Shown here: positions 55,731 through 64,000 of the stretch, piece by piece
Numbering within the stretch: position 1 is the first letter of the stretch
How the letters are laid out: each line of letters starts with the position of its first letter
DNA from: Kitasatospora sp. NBC_00240
GTDB lineage: Bacteria > Actinomycetota > Actinomycetes > Streptomycetales > Streptomycetaceae
NCBI RefSeq assembly: GCF_026342405.1
Contig: NZ_JAPEMU010000001.1
Span: 1,426,001 to 1,490,000, forward strand
Length of the DNA stretch: 64,000 nucleotides
Reading direction: 5' to 3'
The notes under the pieces: model-generated
What the model was told of the DNA's origin: nothing
Seen by the model: only the letters and a program-made list of their open reading frames with translations
Databases searched by the model: none
Made by a program: the position numbers and the translations under genes

Positions 55731-55807
55731 GCCTCCGACCCCGGACGGGGGGCCGTGGGTCGGAGGCGACGGGAGCCGGCCCCGCATGGGGGGCGTCGGG
55801 GCCGGCT
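55731..55807. terminator. Two intercistronic hairpins araF-araG
   Basis: GCCTCCGACCC / GGGTCGGAGGC (55731-55767) and AGCCGGCCCCG / CGGGGCCGGCT (55774-55807), both perfect 11-bp stems. They probably act as attenuators or 3'-end stabilisers for the binding-protein mRNA. Confidence 0.6.
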
Positions 55808-55811
55808 GGTC

Positions 55812-56858
55812 TCAGCTGCAGGTGACTCCGGCGCTCTTCCAGGTGGAGGCGTCGACCATGGTGGTGGGCGCGAAGGCCTCGGCCGGGAAGTCCTTGCTGT
55901 TCTTGAGCTTGTCGTACATGGTCTGGACGGCCAGCGCGCCGACGTCCTTGCCGTTGATGAACAGCGCGGCCTTCATGCCCGAGGGCTTGTCACCGCTCCA
56001 GTTCTTGCACGCCAGGTAGGCACCGAGGCCGACACCGATCACGTTGTCCGCCGAGACGCCCGCGTTCTGCAGGGCCGTCACACCGCCCTGGACGTTCTCG
56101 TCGTTGCAGCCCCACACCACCCAGTGCTTCACACCCTGGTTGGCGGTCACCGTCGCGGCGATCTTGTCCTGCGCACCGGTCGGCGTGTTGTCCGTCGCCA
56201 CGTCGATGTTCTGCACACCCGGGACGGCCCCGTTGAAGGCGTCCTTCGCGGCCTTCACGCGGTCCCCGCAGACCGTCACGTCCTGCTTCCAGGCCGAGAC
56301 GATCCGGGTGTCGGCGGCCGACCAGCCGGCCTTCTTGTACTCCTCGGCCGCGCGCTTGCCGACCTCGCCGCCCATCTGGGCACCGCTGAAGCCGATCCGC
56401 GGCACCAGGCTCTCCTTCGCACAGGAGGACGGGTCCGGGCCGGTCGCACAGATCTGGTCGTCGGAGGTCAGCAGCGCGACCTTGGCGTCCTTGGCGGTCT
56501 GCACGACCTGCGGGCCGACGGCCGGGTCCGGCACCACGATGATCACGCCGTTGGACTTCTGCGCGACCGCCGACTGCACCTCGCTGATCGTCTTGTTCGC
56601 GTCGTTGCCGAGGTTCACGACCTTCAGGTCCACCCCCAGCTCCGCGGCCTTCGCCTTCGCACCGGCCGCCTCGCCGACGAAGTACTCCTGGTCGCCCTGC
56701 TTCTGCAGGTAAGTGATCGAGATCTTGCCGCTCACCGGCGCCACCGACGCGTCCGAACCGGACTTCGTCTCCTGACCGGTGGAGCAGGCGGTGGCCAGGC
56801 CCAGCGTCAGAAGGAGGGCGGCGGCGCCGGCAGCCCGGCTGCCATACGTACGGAACAT
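55812..56858 (-). CDS. araF: AraF-like sugar-binding lipoprotein
   Basis: Binding-protein component of 348 residues, lipobox ATAC. Conserved points shared with E. coli AraF: KQGDQEYF, VPDPAVGPQVVQ, LLTSDDQIC, VKHWVVWGCNDENVQGG, NVIGVGLGAY. Several extra cysteines (ICATGPDPSSC, TVCGD, GVTC at the C terminus) may form disulfides. ATG 56858 has TAGGAG upstream; the longer frame to 56879 adds only MRARSVP. First gene of araF-araG-araH. L-arabinose is the inferred ligand from similarity and locus. A near-duplicate is at 12.4 kb. Confidence 0.92.
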   Translation of the reverse strand: MFRTYGSRAAGAAALLLTLGLATACSTGQETKSGSDASVAPVSGKISITYLQKQGDQEYFVGEAAGAKAKAAELGVDLKVVNLGNDANKTISEVQSAVAQKSNGVIIVVPDPAVGPQVVQTAKDAKVALLTSDDQICATGPDPSSCAKESLVPRIGFSGAQMGGEVGKRAAEEYKKAGWSAADTRIVSAWKQDVTVCGDRVKAAKDAFNGAVPGVQNIDVATDNTPTGAQDKIAATVTANQGVKHWVVWGCNDENVQGGVTALQNAGVSADNVIGVGLGAYLACKNWSGDKPSGMKAALFINGKDVGALAVQTMYDKLKNSKDFPAEAFAPTTMVDASTWKSAGVTCS

Positions 56859-57004
56859 GGGGACACTCCTAGCGCGCACACCGGATGTGGTGCTTGCACG
56901 GTGAAGGGGAAGGCGGGGACGAGCCCCGGAGGGCCGGGCGACCGGACTGGCCGAACATCGGGGAGCCAGCTAGGGAGCCAAAATAACGATCAGAACTAAA
57001 CACA

Positions 57005-57085
57005 TTCCAACGCGTTGGAACAATGACACTCGCCCCGCGCTCGTGCGTCAAGCCGGTAAACGGACTGATATCCGCTCGTAACCTT
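57005..57085 (-). promoter_or_regulatory. araFGH promoter with perfect palindromic operator
   Basis: Minus strand: AAGGTTACG and GGATATC upstream, TTGACG (-35, 57051-57046), 17 bases, TGTCAT (-10, 57028-57023), then TTCCAACGCGTTGGAA (57005-57020), a perfect 16-bp palindrome centred on the expected transcription start. The form (CG centre, 16 bp) is typical of LacI-family operators; which regulator binds is not known. Confidence 0.8.
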
Positions 57086-57351
57086 CGACTTGGCCGCTCC
57101 GGACCCCCGCCGGTCACCCGGACGCGGGCGGCCCTCACGGTCAGCGACCGCACCACCCGGCAGGAGCGTCCACGAAGGACTCGTCCACCGCCGCCCACAA
57201 CCTCCCCCGGGCCGCTCACCAGCGCGAACCCCCGCACGCGGGCGCCGGGCCACCCCTCCTCCGAGCCGGCCGCCGTGGGTCGTTGGTGATTGCACTGAGC
57301 TACCGGCGGGTTTCATCACGAAGGCGCATCACGCCGTGACGAGCACTTGAC

Positions 57352-57405
57352 TCCCCCGCCGTCGGCGGTCAAGACTCAACGCCAGCTTCATGTTGGCGTA
57401 AACAT
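57352..57405 (+). promoter_or_regulatory. Galactan-regulon promoter and operator B (importer/GH35 operon)
   Basis: Plus strand TTGACT, 17 bases, CAAGACTC, 12 bases, then the operator ATGTTGGCGTAAACAT (57390-57405). Order and spacing equal those of operator A at 47.2 kb, where AGACTC is again followed after 12 bases by the operator. Confidence 0.75.
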
Positions 57406-57425
57406 CAGCCGTGAAGGGCACCCCC

Positions 57426-58376
57426 GTGAGCACGACGCATCCCCCCGCCCAGTCCACCCCGGCCCGGCCGACAAGCCGGTCCCGGCCGGCACCGCGATCC
57501 GGTCGGCTCGGTCACGGGTCCTTCGGCTATGTCTTCTTCGCCCCGTTCCTGGTCGTCTTCGTGATCGGCATCGCCGCCCCCCTCGGCTACGCCGCCTACC
57601 TGAGCTTCTTCCAGGACCGGCTGGTCGGCGGGAACGTCTTCGTCGGGTTCGACAACTACACCCGCGCCCTGGGGGACGAACTCTTCCGGGCCGGCCTGTG
57701 GCGGGTCACCCTCTTCCTGCTCGTGCAGGTCCCGGTGATGCTGGCCCTCGCCCTGCTGGCCGCACTGGCCATCGACAGCGGGCGGCTCCGCTGGCCCGCC
57801 CTGTTCCGCATCGGCATCTTCGTCCCGTACGCCGTCCCGGCCGTCGTGGCGTCCCTGATGTGGGGTTACCTCTACGGCGACCGCTTCGGACTGATCCGCC
57901 AGGTCGGTGACGCCCTGCACGTCGACGTACCCCGGCTGCTCAGCGAGAACTGGATGCTGGCCTCCATCGGCAACGTCGTGACCTGGGAATTCATGGGCTA
58001 CAACATGCTCATCCTGTACGCGGCGCTGCGCACCGTCCCGCAGGAGCTGTACGAGGCGGCCGAGGTCGACGGCGCCGGCGAACTCCGCAAGGCCTGGAGC
58101 ATCAAACTCCCCGCCCTGCGGCCCGCGCTGGCCCTGGCCACGGTGTTCTCGATCATCGGCACCTTCCAGCTCTTCAACGAGCCCAACGTGATGCAGTCGC
58201 TGGCGCCCGACGTGATCTCGACCAGCTACACGCCCAACATGTACGCCTTCAACCTGGCCTTCAACGGTCAGCAGTTCAACTATTCGGCAGCCGTCGCCGT
58301 GGTCCTGGGCGGGGTGACCGCAGTGGTCGCCTACGCCGTACAGGCCAGGTCGATGCGGAAGGAACAGAGCCTGTGA
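57426..58376 (+). CDS. Oligosaccharide ABC transporter permease (MalF/UgpA class)
   Basis: CUT1-class inner-membrane permease of 316 residues with six hydrophobic segments; the EAA loop reads EAAEVDGAGELRKAWSIKLP. GTG 57426 is chosen because GAAGGG lies 7 bases upstream; an alternative GTG at 57411 has none. First gene of permease-permease-binding protein-GH35. The operon has no ATPase gene; in streptomycetes such importers are usually powered by the shared ATPase MsiK. Confidence 0.93.
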   Translation: MSTTHPPAQSTPARPTSRSRPAPRSGRLGHGSFGYVFFAPFLVVFVIGIAAPLGYAAYLSFFQDRLVGGNVFVGFDNYTRALGDELFRAGLWRVTLFLLVQVPVMLALALLAALAIDSGRLRWPALFRIGIFVPYAVPAVVASLMWGYLYGDRFGLIRQVGDALHVDVPRLLSENWMLASIGNVVTWEFMGYNMLILYAALRTVPQELYEAAEVDGAGELRKAWSIKLPALRPALALATVFSIIGTFQLFNEPNVMQSLAPDVISTSYTPNMYAFNLAFNGQQFNYSAAVAVVLGGVTAVVAYAVQARSMRKEQSL

Positions 58377-59266
58377 GCGTCAAAACCCCTGCGGCCGGCC
58401 GAGGGCGCGCCCGGCGATCCAGCACGGCGCTCACCGTGGCCATGGGTCTCATGCTCCTCTACGCGCTGCTGCCGCTGGTCTGGCTGCTGCTCTCGAGCAC
58501 CAAGGACTCCAACTCCCTGAGCACCAGCTTCGGACTGTGGTTCGGCCACGGGTTCCACCTCTTCGACAACGTGTGGAACGTCCTCACCTACGACCACGGC
58601 ATCTACCTGCGCTGGTTCGCCAACACCCTGCTCTACGCGGTGGTCGGCGCCGGCGGTGCCGCCTTCATCTCCACCGCCGCCGGGTACGCACTGGCGAAGT
58701 ACCGGTTCCGCGGCCGCAACGTGCTGGCCGCCGTGGTCCTCGGCGCCATCGCCATCCCCGGCACCGCCCTGGCCGTACCCACCTACCTGCTCTTCAGCAA
58801 GATGGGTATCGTCGACACCCCCTGGGCGGTCCTGCTGCCCTCGCTGGTCAGCCCCTTCGGCGTCTACCTGATGCGCGTCTACGCCATCGGCGCCGTCCCG
58901 GACTCCATGCTCGAAGCGGCCCGCATCGACGGGTCCGGGGAGATCAGGACCTTCTTCACCATCTCGCTGCGCCTGCTGGCCCCCGGTTTCGTCACGGTCC
59001 TGCTGTTCTCGCTGGTCGCCACCTGGAACAACTACTTCCTGCCGCTGATCGTCCTGAGCGACCCGAAGTGGTTCCCCCTCACCGTGGGCCTCAACCAGTG
59101 GAACGCCCTGGCCACCGGGGCGGCCGGCAGTGGCGCCACCACCACCGGGTTCTACCCCCTCGTGGTCACCGGCAGTGTGCTGGCGATCATCCCGCTCGTC
59201 GTCGCGTTCCTCTTCCTCCAGCGCTTCTGGCAGTCCGGTCTGGCCGCCGGAAGCGTCAAGGAGTGA
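58373..59266 (+). CDS. Oligosaccharide ABC transporter permease (MalG class)
   Basis: CUT1 permease of 297 residues, six hydrophobic segments, EAA loop EAARIDGSGEIRTFFTISL. The GTG start overlaps the preceding stop codon by 4 bases (GTGA), so the two permeases are coupled. Confidence 0.94.
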   Translation: MSVKTPAAGRGRARRSSTALTVAMGLMLLYALLPLVWLLLSSTKDSNSLSTSFGLWFGHGFHLFDNVWNVLTYDHGIYLRWFANTLLYAVVGAGGAAFISTAAGYALAKYRFRGRNVLAAVVLGAIAIPGTALAVPTYLLFSKMGIVDTPWAVLLPSLVSPFGVYLMRVYAIGAVPDSMLEAARIDGSGEIRTFFTISLRLLAPGFVTVLLFSLVATWNNYFLPLIVLSDPKWFPLTVGLNQWNALATGAAGSGATTTGFYPLVVTGSVLAIIPLVVAFLFLQRFWQSGLAAGSVKE

Positions 59267-59321
59267 CGCGCTCCACCCTCAGCTCCGGCCCTCCCCACCA
59301 CCTCAGCAAGGAAGTCCTGCC

Positions 59322-60659
59322 ATGACCCGTGCAAGCATCCCCTCGCGCCGCAGACTCCTGGCACTCGTGCCGGCGGCAGCGCTCGCCTTCACGCTGACCG
59401 CCTGCGGCTCGGACGCCGCCCCCGTGGTCTCCGCCGACCCGAGTGCCGCACTCGACACGGAGACCACCCTGACCTTCTGGACCTGGGCCCCGAACATGGA
59501 GAAGACGGTCGCCCTGTTCGAGAAGAAGTACCCGAAGGTCAAGGTGAACATCGTCAACGCCGGCCAGTCGGCGGCCGAGTACACCAAGCTGCAGACCGCC
59601 GTGAAGGCCGGCAGCGGCGGCCCGGACGTCGCCCAGGTCGAGTACTTCGCCCTGCCCGAGCTGGCGATGTCCAAGCGCCTGGTCAACCTGAAGGACTTCG
59701 GCGCGGCCGCCCTGGAGCCCAAGTTCGCCGCCTCCGCCTGGTCGCAGGTCGCGGTCGCCGACGGCGTCTACGCCATCCCGCAGGACACCGGGCCGATGGC
59801 GATGTTCTACAACAAGAAGATCCTCGACGAGCTGAAGATCGAGCCGCCGAAGACCTGGGCCGAGTTCGAGGCCGCAGCCGTCAAGATCAAGGAATCGGAC
59901 CCGAAGCGGTTCATCACCTCCATCGACCCCGGTGACGCCGGCGGCGTGGACAGCCTGATCTGGCAGGCCGGCGGCCGTCCCTTCCAGCAGAAGGACGCCT
60001 CCTCCGTCTCGGTGAACCTGCAGGACGCCGGCGCCAAGAAGGCCGCCGACTTCTGGACCTCCCTGATCAACCGCAAGCTCGTCGACACCGCCCCCGGGTG
60101 GACCAACGAGTGGTGGCAGTCGATGGGCAGCGGCCAGTACGCCATGTGGATCATCGGCGCCTGGGCCCCCGGCAACATCGGCTCCACCATCCCGGACACC
60201 TCCAAGGACTGGCGCGCCGCGCCCATCCCGCAGTGGAACGCGGGCGACACGGTCTCCTCCGAGAACGGCGGCTCCGCCGTCGCGGTGCCCACCACCAGCA
60301 AGAACAAGGCCGCCGCCGCGGCCTTCGCGATCTGGCTGGACTCCGACCCCGAGGCCGTCCGCTCGCTCTCGGCCAACGGCCTCTTCCCGGCCACCAGCGA
60401 ACTGCTGAAGGACCCGGCGTTCCTCGACCAGCCGGTCGCGGGCCTCGGCGGCCAGAAGGCCAACCAGGTCTTCGCCGACTCCTCCGCGGGCGTCGGCAAG
60501 GGCTGGCAGTACCTGCCCTACCAGCTCTACGCCAACTCGGTCTTCAAGGACACCGTCGGCCCGAACATCTCGACCGACATCAGCACCGGCCTGACCGCCT
60601 GGCAGAAGCGCATCACCGACTACGGCAACCAGCAGGGCTTCAAGGTCACCTCGCCGTGA
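59322..60659 (+). CDS. Oligosaccharide-binding lipoprotein (CUT1, family 1)
   Basis: Extracellular solute-binding lipoprotein of 445 residues; N terminus SRRRLLALVPAAALAFTLTAC has a lipobox and a possible Tat pair. The family pattern TLTFWTWAPNMEKTVALFEKKYP, GPDVAQVEYFALPEL, IPQDTGPMAMFYNKKILDEL and GGSAVAVPTTSKNKAAA is clear. ATG 59322 has AAGGAAG upstream. Linked to a GH35 beta-galactosidase and sharing an operator with galactanase genes, it probably binds beta-galacto-oligosaccharides (inference). Confidence 0.92.
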   Translation: MTRASIPSRRRLLALVPAAALAFTLTACGSDAAPVVSADPSAALDTETTLTFWTWAPNMEKTVALFEKKYPKVKVNIVNAGQSAAEYTKLQTAVKAGSGGPDVAQVEYFALPELAMSKRLVNLKDFGAAALEPKFAASAWSQVAVADGVYAIPQDTGPMAMFYNKKILDELKIEPPKTWAEFEAAAVKIKESDPKRFITSIDPGDAGGVDSLIWQAGGRPFQQKDASSVSVNLQDAGAKKAADFWTSLINRKLVDTAPGWTNEWWQSMGSGQYAMWIIGAWAPGNIGSTIPDTSKDWRAAPIPQWNAGDTVSSENGGSAVAVPTTSKNKAAAAAFAIWLDSDPEAVRSLSANGLFPATSELLKDPAFLDQPVAGLGGQKANQVFADSSAGVGKGWQYLPYQLYANSVFKDTVGPNISTDISTGLTAWQKRITDYGNQQGFKVTSP

Positions 60660-60665
60660 CCCGAC

Positions 60666-60710
60666 GCCGGCGCCGGCGCGGGGTACGACCCACCCCGCGC
60701 CGGCGCCGGC
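60666..60710. terminator. 19-bp intercistronic hairpin between binding protein and GH35
   Basis: Perfect inverted repeat GCCGGCGCCGGCGCGGGGT / ACCCCGCGCCGGCGCCGGC with a 7-base loop, 6 bases after the binding-protein stop and 73 bases before the GH35 start. In sugar-importer operons such hairpins raise the level of binding protein over distal genes by partial termination or mRNA protection. Confidence 0.72.
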
Positions 60711-60782
60711 CGGAGCCCGCCCCGCGAGCGCCCGCGGGAACGGTCCCGCCGAGCACCCACTTCCCCCAGGAGCACCAGCACC

Positions 60783-62534
60783 ATGCCCGTCCTGCAGATC
60801 ACCGACGAGGGATTCCGCCTCGACGACCAGCCCTTCCGGATCATCTCCGGCGGCCTGCACTACTTCCGCGTCCACCCCGATCTCTGGGCCGACCGCCTGC
60901 GCAAGGCCCGCCTGATGGGCCTGAACACGGTGGAGACGTACGTCCCCTGGAACCTCCACCAGCCGCGGCCCGACGAGTTCCGCCTCGACGGCGAGCTGGA
61001 CCTGCCGGCGTTCCTGGACCTCGCCGCCGCCGAAGGGCTGCACGTCCTGCTGCGTCCCGGCCCCTACATCTGCGCGGAATGGGAGGGCGGCGGCCTGCCC
61101 TCGTGGCTCCTGGCCGATCCCGACATCCTGCTCCGCAGCCAGGACCCCCGCTACCTGGCCGCGGTGGACGGCTTCTTCGGACGGTTGCTGCCGCCGCTGC
61201 GCCGCCACCTGTCGACCAACGGCGGCCCGGTGCTGGCCGTACAGATCGAGAACGAGTACGGCGCCTACGACGACGACACCGCGCACCTGGCCCACCTCGC
61301 CCAGCTGCTGCGCCGCTACGGCGTCGACGTCCCGCTGTTCACCTGCGACCAGCCCACCGACCTGGCCCGTGGCTCGCTGCCCGGCTTCCTCGCCACGGCC
61401 AACTTCGGCAGCCGCTCCGAGCAGGGCCTCGCCGCCCTGCGCGCGCACCAGCCGGCCGGCCCGCTGATGTGCACCGAGTTCTGGATCGGCTGGTTCGACC
61501 GCTGGGGCGGCCACCACGTGGTGCGCGACCCCGCCCAGGCCGCGCAGGAGCTCGACACCCTGCTCGCCACCGGTGCCTCGGTGAACCTCTACATGTTCCA
61601 CGGCGGGACCAGCTTCGGCTTCACCAACGGCGCCAACGACAAGCACACCTACCGGCCGACCGTCGGCTCCTACGACTACGACTCCCCGCTCGACGAGGCC
61701 GGCGACCCCACCGAGAAGTACGAGGCCTTCCGCCAGGTCATCGCCAAGTACGCGCCCGTCCCGGCCGAACCGGTGCCCGCCCCGGGCCCGAAGACCGCGG
61801 CCGCCGGCATCCGGCTGGACTCCAGCGCGCCGCTCTTCGCCAACCTGCCGGCGCTCGGCACCGCCGTCGTCTCCGAGCGGCCGCTCACCATGGAGCAGCT
61901 GGGCCAGGACTTCGGCTTCGTCCTCTACGAGAGCACCCTGCCGGCCGCCGGCCCCGTCCTGCTGGAGCTGGGGACGGTCCACGACCGCGCCCAGGTCTTC
62001 GTGGACGGCCAGCCGGTGGGCGTGCTGGAGCGCGAGAACCACGAGCGCGCCATCGCCTTCACCGTGCCGGGCGAGGGCAGCCTGCTGAGCCTGCTGGTGG
62101 AGAACCAGGGCCGGGTCAACTACGGCAGCGGGATCCACGACCGCAAGGGGCTGCTGGGCCGGGTCCTGCTGGACGGCGTCGAGCTGACCGGCTGGACCAG
62201 CCGGCCGCTGCCGCTCGGCGACCTCGACGGGCTCTCCTTCACCGAGGACGGCCCCGCCCAGGTCGGCCCGACGTTCCACCGCGGCACCGTGCAGCTCGAC
62301 GAGGTCGCCGACACCTTCCTCCACCTGCCCGGGTGGACCAAGGGCAACGTCTGGGTCAACGGCTTCCACCTCGGACGCCACTGGTCCCGCGGCCCCCAGC
62401 GCTCGCTCTACGTCCCCGGCCCCGTCCTGCGCCAGGGGTCGAACGAGATCGTCGTGCTGGAGCTGCACGCCGCCCACCGCGCCCTCACCGTCGAACTGCG
62501 CGAGGCCCCCGACCTCGGGCCGACCGAGGAGTAG
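60783..62534 (+). CDS. Cytoplasmic GH35 beta-galactosidase
   Basis: Beta-galactosidase of 583 residues without a signal peptide. GH35 signatures: IISGGLHYFRVHPDLWADRL, NTVETYVPWNLHQP, RPGPYICAEWEGGGLPSWLL, acid/base Glu158 in QIENEYGAY and nucleophile Glu232 in CTEFWIGWFDRWGGHH; MFHGGTSFGFTNGAN follows. C-terminal jelly-roll domains are present (LLELGTVHDRAQVFVDG, WTKGNVWVNGFHLGRHW). AGGAG lies before the ATG. As the last gene of the importer operon it would hydrolyse imported beta-1,3/1,6-galacto-oligosaccharides to galactose. Confidence 0.94.
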   Translation: MPVLQITDEGFRLDDQPFRIISGGLHYFRVHPDLWADRLRKARLMGLNTVETYVPWNLHQPRPDEFRLDGELDLPAFLDLAAAEGLHVLLRPGPYICAEWEGGGLPSWLLADPDILLRSQDPRYLAAVDGFFGRLLPPLRRHLSTNGGPVLAVQIENEYGAYDDDTAHLAHLAQLLRRYGVDVPLFTCDQPTDLARGSLPGFLATANFGSRSEQGLAALRAHQPAGPLMCTEFWIGWFDRWGGHHVVRDPAQAAQELDTLLATGASVNLYMFHGGTSFGFTNGANDKHTYRPTVGSYDYDSPLDEAGDPTEKYEAFRQVIAKYAPVPAEPVPAPGPKTAAAGIRLDSSAPLFANLPALGTAVVSERPLTMEQLGQDFGFVLYESTLPAAGPVLLELGTVHDRAQVFVDGQPVGVLERENHERAIAFTVPGEGSLLSLLVENQGRVNYGSGIHDRKGLLGRVLLDGVELTGWTSRPLPLGDLDGLSFTEDGPAQVGPTFHRGTVQLDEVADTFLHLPGWTKGNVWVNGFHLGRHWSRGPQRSLYVPGPVLRQGSNEIVVLELHAAHRALTVELREAPDLGPTEE

Positions 62535-62907
62535 CCGGACGCACTCCCCGGCCCACTCCCCGGGCCCGCTCCCCGGCCCCATTTCCCGGAACCTCGGTCC
62601 GGGAGCCCGGATGCCGGCCCCAGGGCCCGGGTTCCGGTACCGGTTCGGAGCACCGGAACACCCCCGTCCGGAGACCGCGGTCACGCAACGTACCCGCGGT
62701 CTCCGGCATTGCGCTGCCCGAGGAATCCGCCGGCCGCGGCCCGGCCGCGCAAGCGCGCTCGCCGCCACCGGCGCCGGCCCGCACCGGCGCATCGTGCCTG
62801 GTGACAGCCCTGCCGGCCGAGCCGGGCCGGCCGGCGGCCGCGTCGAGGACCCACCCGCCGGTGCATCAATGAACCCGATCGCGCGGTCCCGGCGACCGGG
62901 CCGCTCC
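62535..62907. other. Intergenic region after GH35
   Basis: About 370 bp, with repeated CACTCCCCGGCCC-type motifs at 62541-62585 and several GC-rich inverted repeats (for example GAACCTCGGTCC near 62590) that may end the importer operon. No gene is supported. Confidence 0.4.
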
Positions 62908-62936
62908 TTGCCAGCACCCCACCAAAGCGGGATAAA
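62908..62936 (+). promoter_or_regulatory. Promoter of sensor kinase gene, probably leaderless
   Basis: TTGCCA (62908-62913), 17 bases, GATAAA (62931-62936). The ATG at 62945 is 8 bases beyond the -10, so transcription would start at or next to the start codon. Confidence 0.6.
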
Positions 62937-62944
62937 TGGGGAGT

Positions 62945-64000
62945 ATGAGCCAGTATTCGGGCACTCTCCGGAGTTGGCTGATCCGCCGTTCCGGCAAAGC
63001 CGGCACGGTGGACCCGCCCCCTCCCGAAGCCGGCGACCCCCCGCAGCCGGACGACATCACCGTGCTGGCGCCCCCGGGCGGGCCCCGCCCACGGGCCCGG
63101 CAGACCCCGCGCAGCTTCGCCCGGGAGGTCTTCCTCCTCCAGCTGATGCTGGTGATCCTGCTCGTCGCGGCCGCGCTGGTGGCCGTCGTCGTCCAGACCC
63201 GGCGCGACACCATGGCCGATGCCCGGCACCGCACCCTCGCCGCCGCCGAGTCCTTCGCGCACGCCCCCGGACTGGTGAGCGCCCTGGACGGCCCGGACCC
63301 GAGCGCCACACTGCAGCCGCTCGCCGAGGACGCCCGCAAGGCCGCCGGCATCGACGCCCTCATCGTGTACAAGCTCGACGGGATCACCCTGACCCACAGC
63401 GACGTCTCGCAGCTCGGCAAGCACGTCATCGGCCCGTACGCCCAGGCCGCCGAGGGCAAGGCCTTCACCAGGACCTTCAACGGCGCGCTCGGCCCGTCCG
63501 TGATCTCGGCCGCCCCCGTGAAGGACGCCTCGGGCCAGGTGGTCGGCATCGTCTCCGCCCCGGTCACCGTGGAGTCGGTGCAGAACACCGTCAACCGGCA
63601 GCTGCCGGTCTTCCTGGTCAGCGCGGGCGCGGCCGTCGCCCTCGCCGCGGTCGGCGCGGGCCTGGTGAGCCACCGGCTGCGCCGCCAGACCCACGGCCTG
63701 GGCCCGGCCGAGATGACCCGGATGTACGAGCACCACGACGCCGTCCTGCACGCGGTGCGCGAGGGCGTGCTCATCACCGGCGACGACGGCCGGCTGCTGC
63801 TGGCCAACGACGAGGCCCGGCGGCTGCTGGACCTGCCCGCCGACGCGGAGGGACGCCCCGTCGAATCCCTGGGCCTGGACGCGGGCACCGCCGAACTGCT
63901 GGCCTCCGACCGGATCGCCACCGACGAGGTCCACCTGGCGGCGGACCGGCTGCTCTCCCTCAACAAGCGGTCCACCACGCCCTTCGGCGTGCACCGGACG
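62945..64000 (+). CDS. Sensor histidine kinase, CitA/DcuS type, N-terminal part (runs off right edge)
   Basis: The open frame from ATG 62945 stays open to the window end (352 residues). It reads MSQYSGTLRSWLIRRSGKAG, a Pro-rich cytoplasmic leader, TM1 (LQLMLVILLVAAALVAVVV), an extracellular PDC/CitA-like sensor (TRRDTMADARHRTLAAAESFA, IDALIVYKLDGITLTHSD, GPSVISAAPVKDASGQVVGI), TM2 (VFLVSAGAAVALAAVGAGLV), then a PAS domain (MYEHHDAVLHAVREGVLI, LLANDEARRLLDLP). This is the layout of two-component kinases sensing C4-dicarboxylates or citrate. The kinase core lies beyond the window. It is not obviously linked to the sugar genes. Confidence 0.88.
   Translation, partial: MSQYSGTLRSWLIRRSGKAGTVDPPPPEAGDPPQPDDITVLAPPGGPRPRARQTPRSFAREVFLLQLMLVILLVAAALVAVVVQTRRDTMADARHRTLAAAESFAHAPGLVSALDGPDPSATLQPLAEDARKAAGIDALIVYKLDGITLTHSDVSQLGKHVIGPYAQAAEGKAFTRTFNGALGPSVISAAPVKDASGQVVGIVSAPVTVESVQNTVNRQLPVFLVSAGAAVALAAVGAGLVSHRLRRQTHGLGPAEMTRMYEHHDAVLHAVREGVLITGDDGRLLLANDEARRLLDLPADAEGRPVESLGLDAGTAELLASDRIATDEVHLAADRLLSLNKRSTTPFGVHRT

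Noticed and set aside
59256..62792. 1178-codon minus-strand open frame
   Set aside because: Antisense shadow of the binding-protein and GH35 genes caused by high GC; no ribosome site or recognisable domain.

Overview
The window is chromosomal DNA of a very GC-rich actinomycete. Codon bias, GTG/TTG starts, Tat and lipoprotein signals, a DivIVA-domain protein, PIN-PhoH, sugar importers without their own ATPase, and many glycoside hydrolases carrying CBM13/CBM42 all point to a streptomycete (Streptomyces or Kitasatospora). This is inferred from gene content; I could not run a database search. I saw no rRNA, tRNA, CRISPR array, intact insertion sequence or phage gene.

Layout. 0-5.3 kb: sulfatase (cut by the window edge) with its formylglycine-generating enzyme, a divergent MFS/TetR pair, and the C-terminal half of a phosphodiesterase left as a pseudogene. 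6.1-9.3 kb: secreted GH27 alpha-galactosidase and a DeoR regulator. 9.9-11.4 kb: an anti-sigma-type ATPase and two overlapping paralogues that look like serine-recombinase catalytic domains without the catalytic serine. 11.4-13.6 kb: a decayed patch with a glycosidase remnant and a second arabinose-type ABC operon whose ATPase and permease have collapsed into about 330 bp, leaving only the binding protein. 14.2-19.7 kb: DivIVA-like protein, Pro/Thr-rich secreted protein, PhoH, and a serine hydrolase with a His-rich segment.

19.8-42 kb is an L-arabinose/arabinan locus: five arabinan-active enzymes (four GH43-type, one GH127-type) with CBM42 or CBM13 modules, araB-araD-araA-galM, a ytfQRT-yjfF-type importer and a LacI-family regulator. 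Six near-identical 16-bp operators (consensus TTGTTAACGCTCACAA) lie in front of the enzyme, importer, catabolic and regulator genes, so the locus reads as one regulon. 42-47 kb: M4 metallopeptidase, DUF1349 protein and a hypothetical gene.

47-62.5 kb is a type II arabinogalactan locus: GH43_24-like exo-beta-1,3-galactanase, GH30 endo-beta-1,6-galactanase, a second LacI regulator, an araFGH-type arabinose importer, and a binding-protein-dependent oligosaccharide importer next to a cytoplasmic GH35 beta-galactosidase. A different 16-bp operator (ATGTTGGCGTAAACAT type) sits at the same distance from the promoter of the galactanase genes and of the importer/GH35 operon, and a weaker copy precedes the LacI gene. 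The likely flow is: secreted enzymes trim arabinose and galactose chains, three importers take up the products, AraBAD and GH35 use them inside, and two LacI-type repressors divide control between the arabinan and galactan branches. A sensor kinase begins at the right edge.
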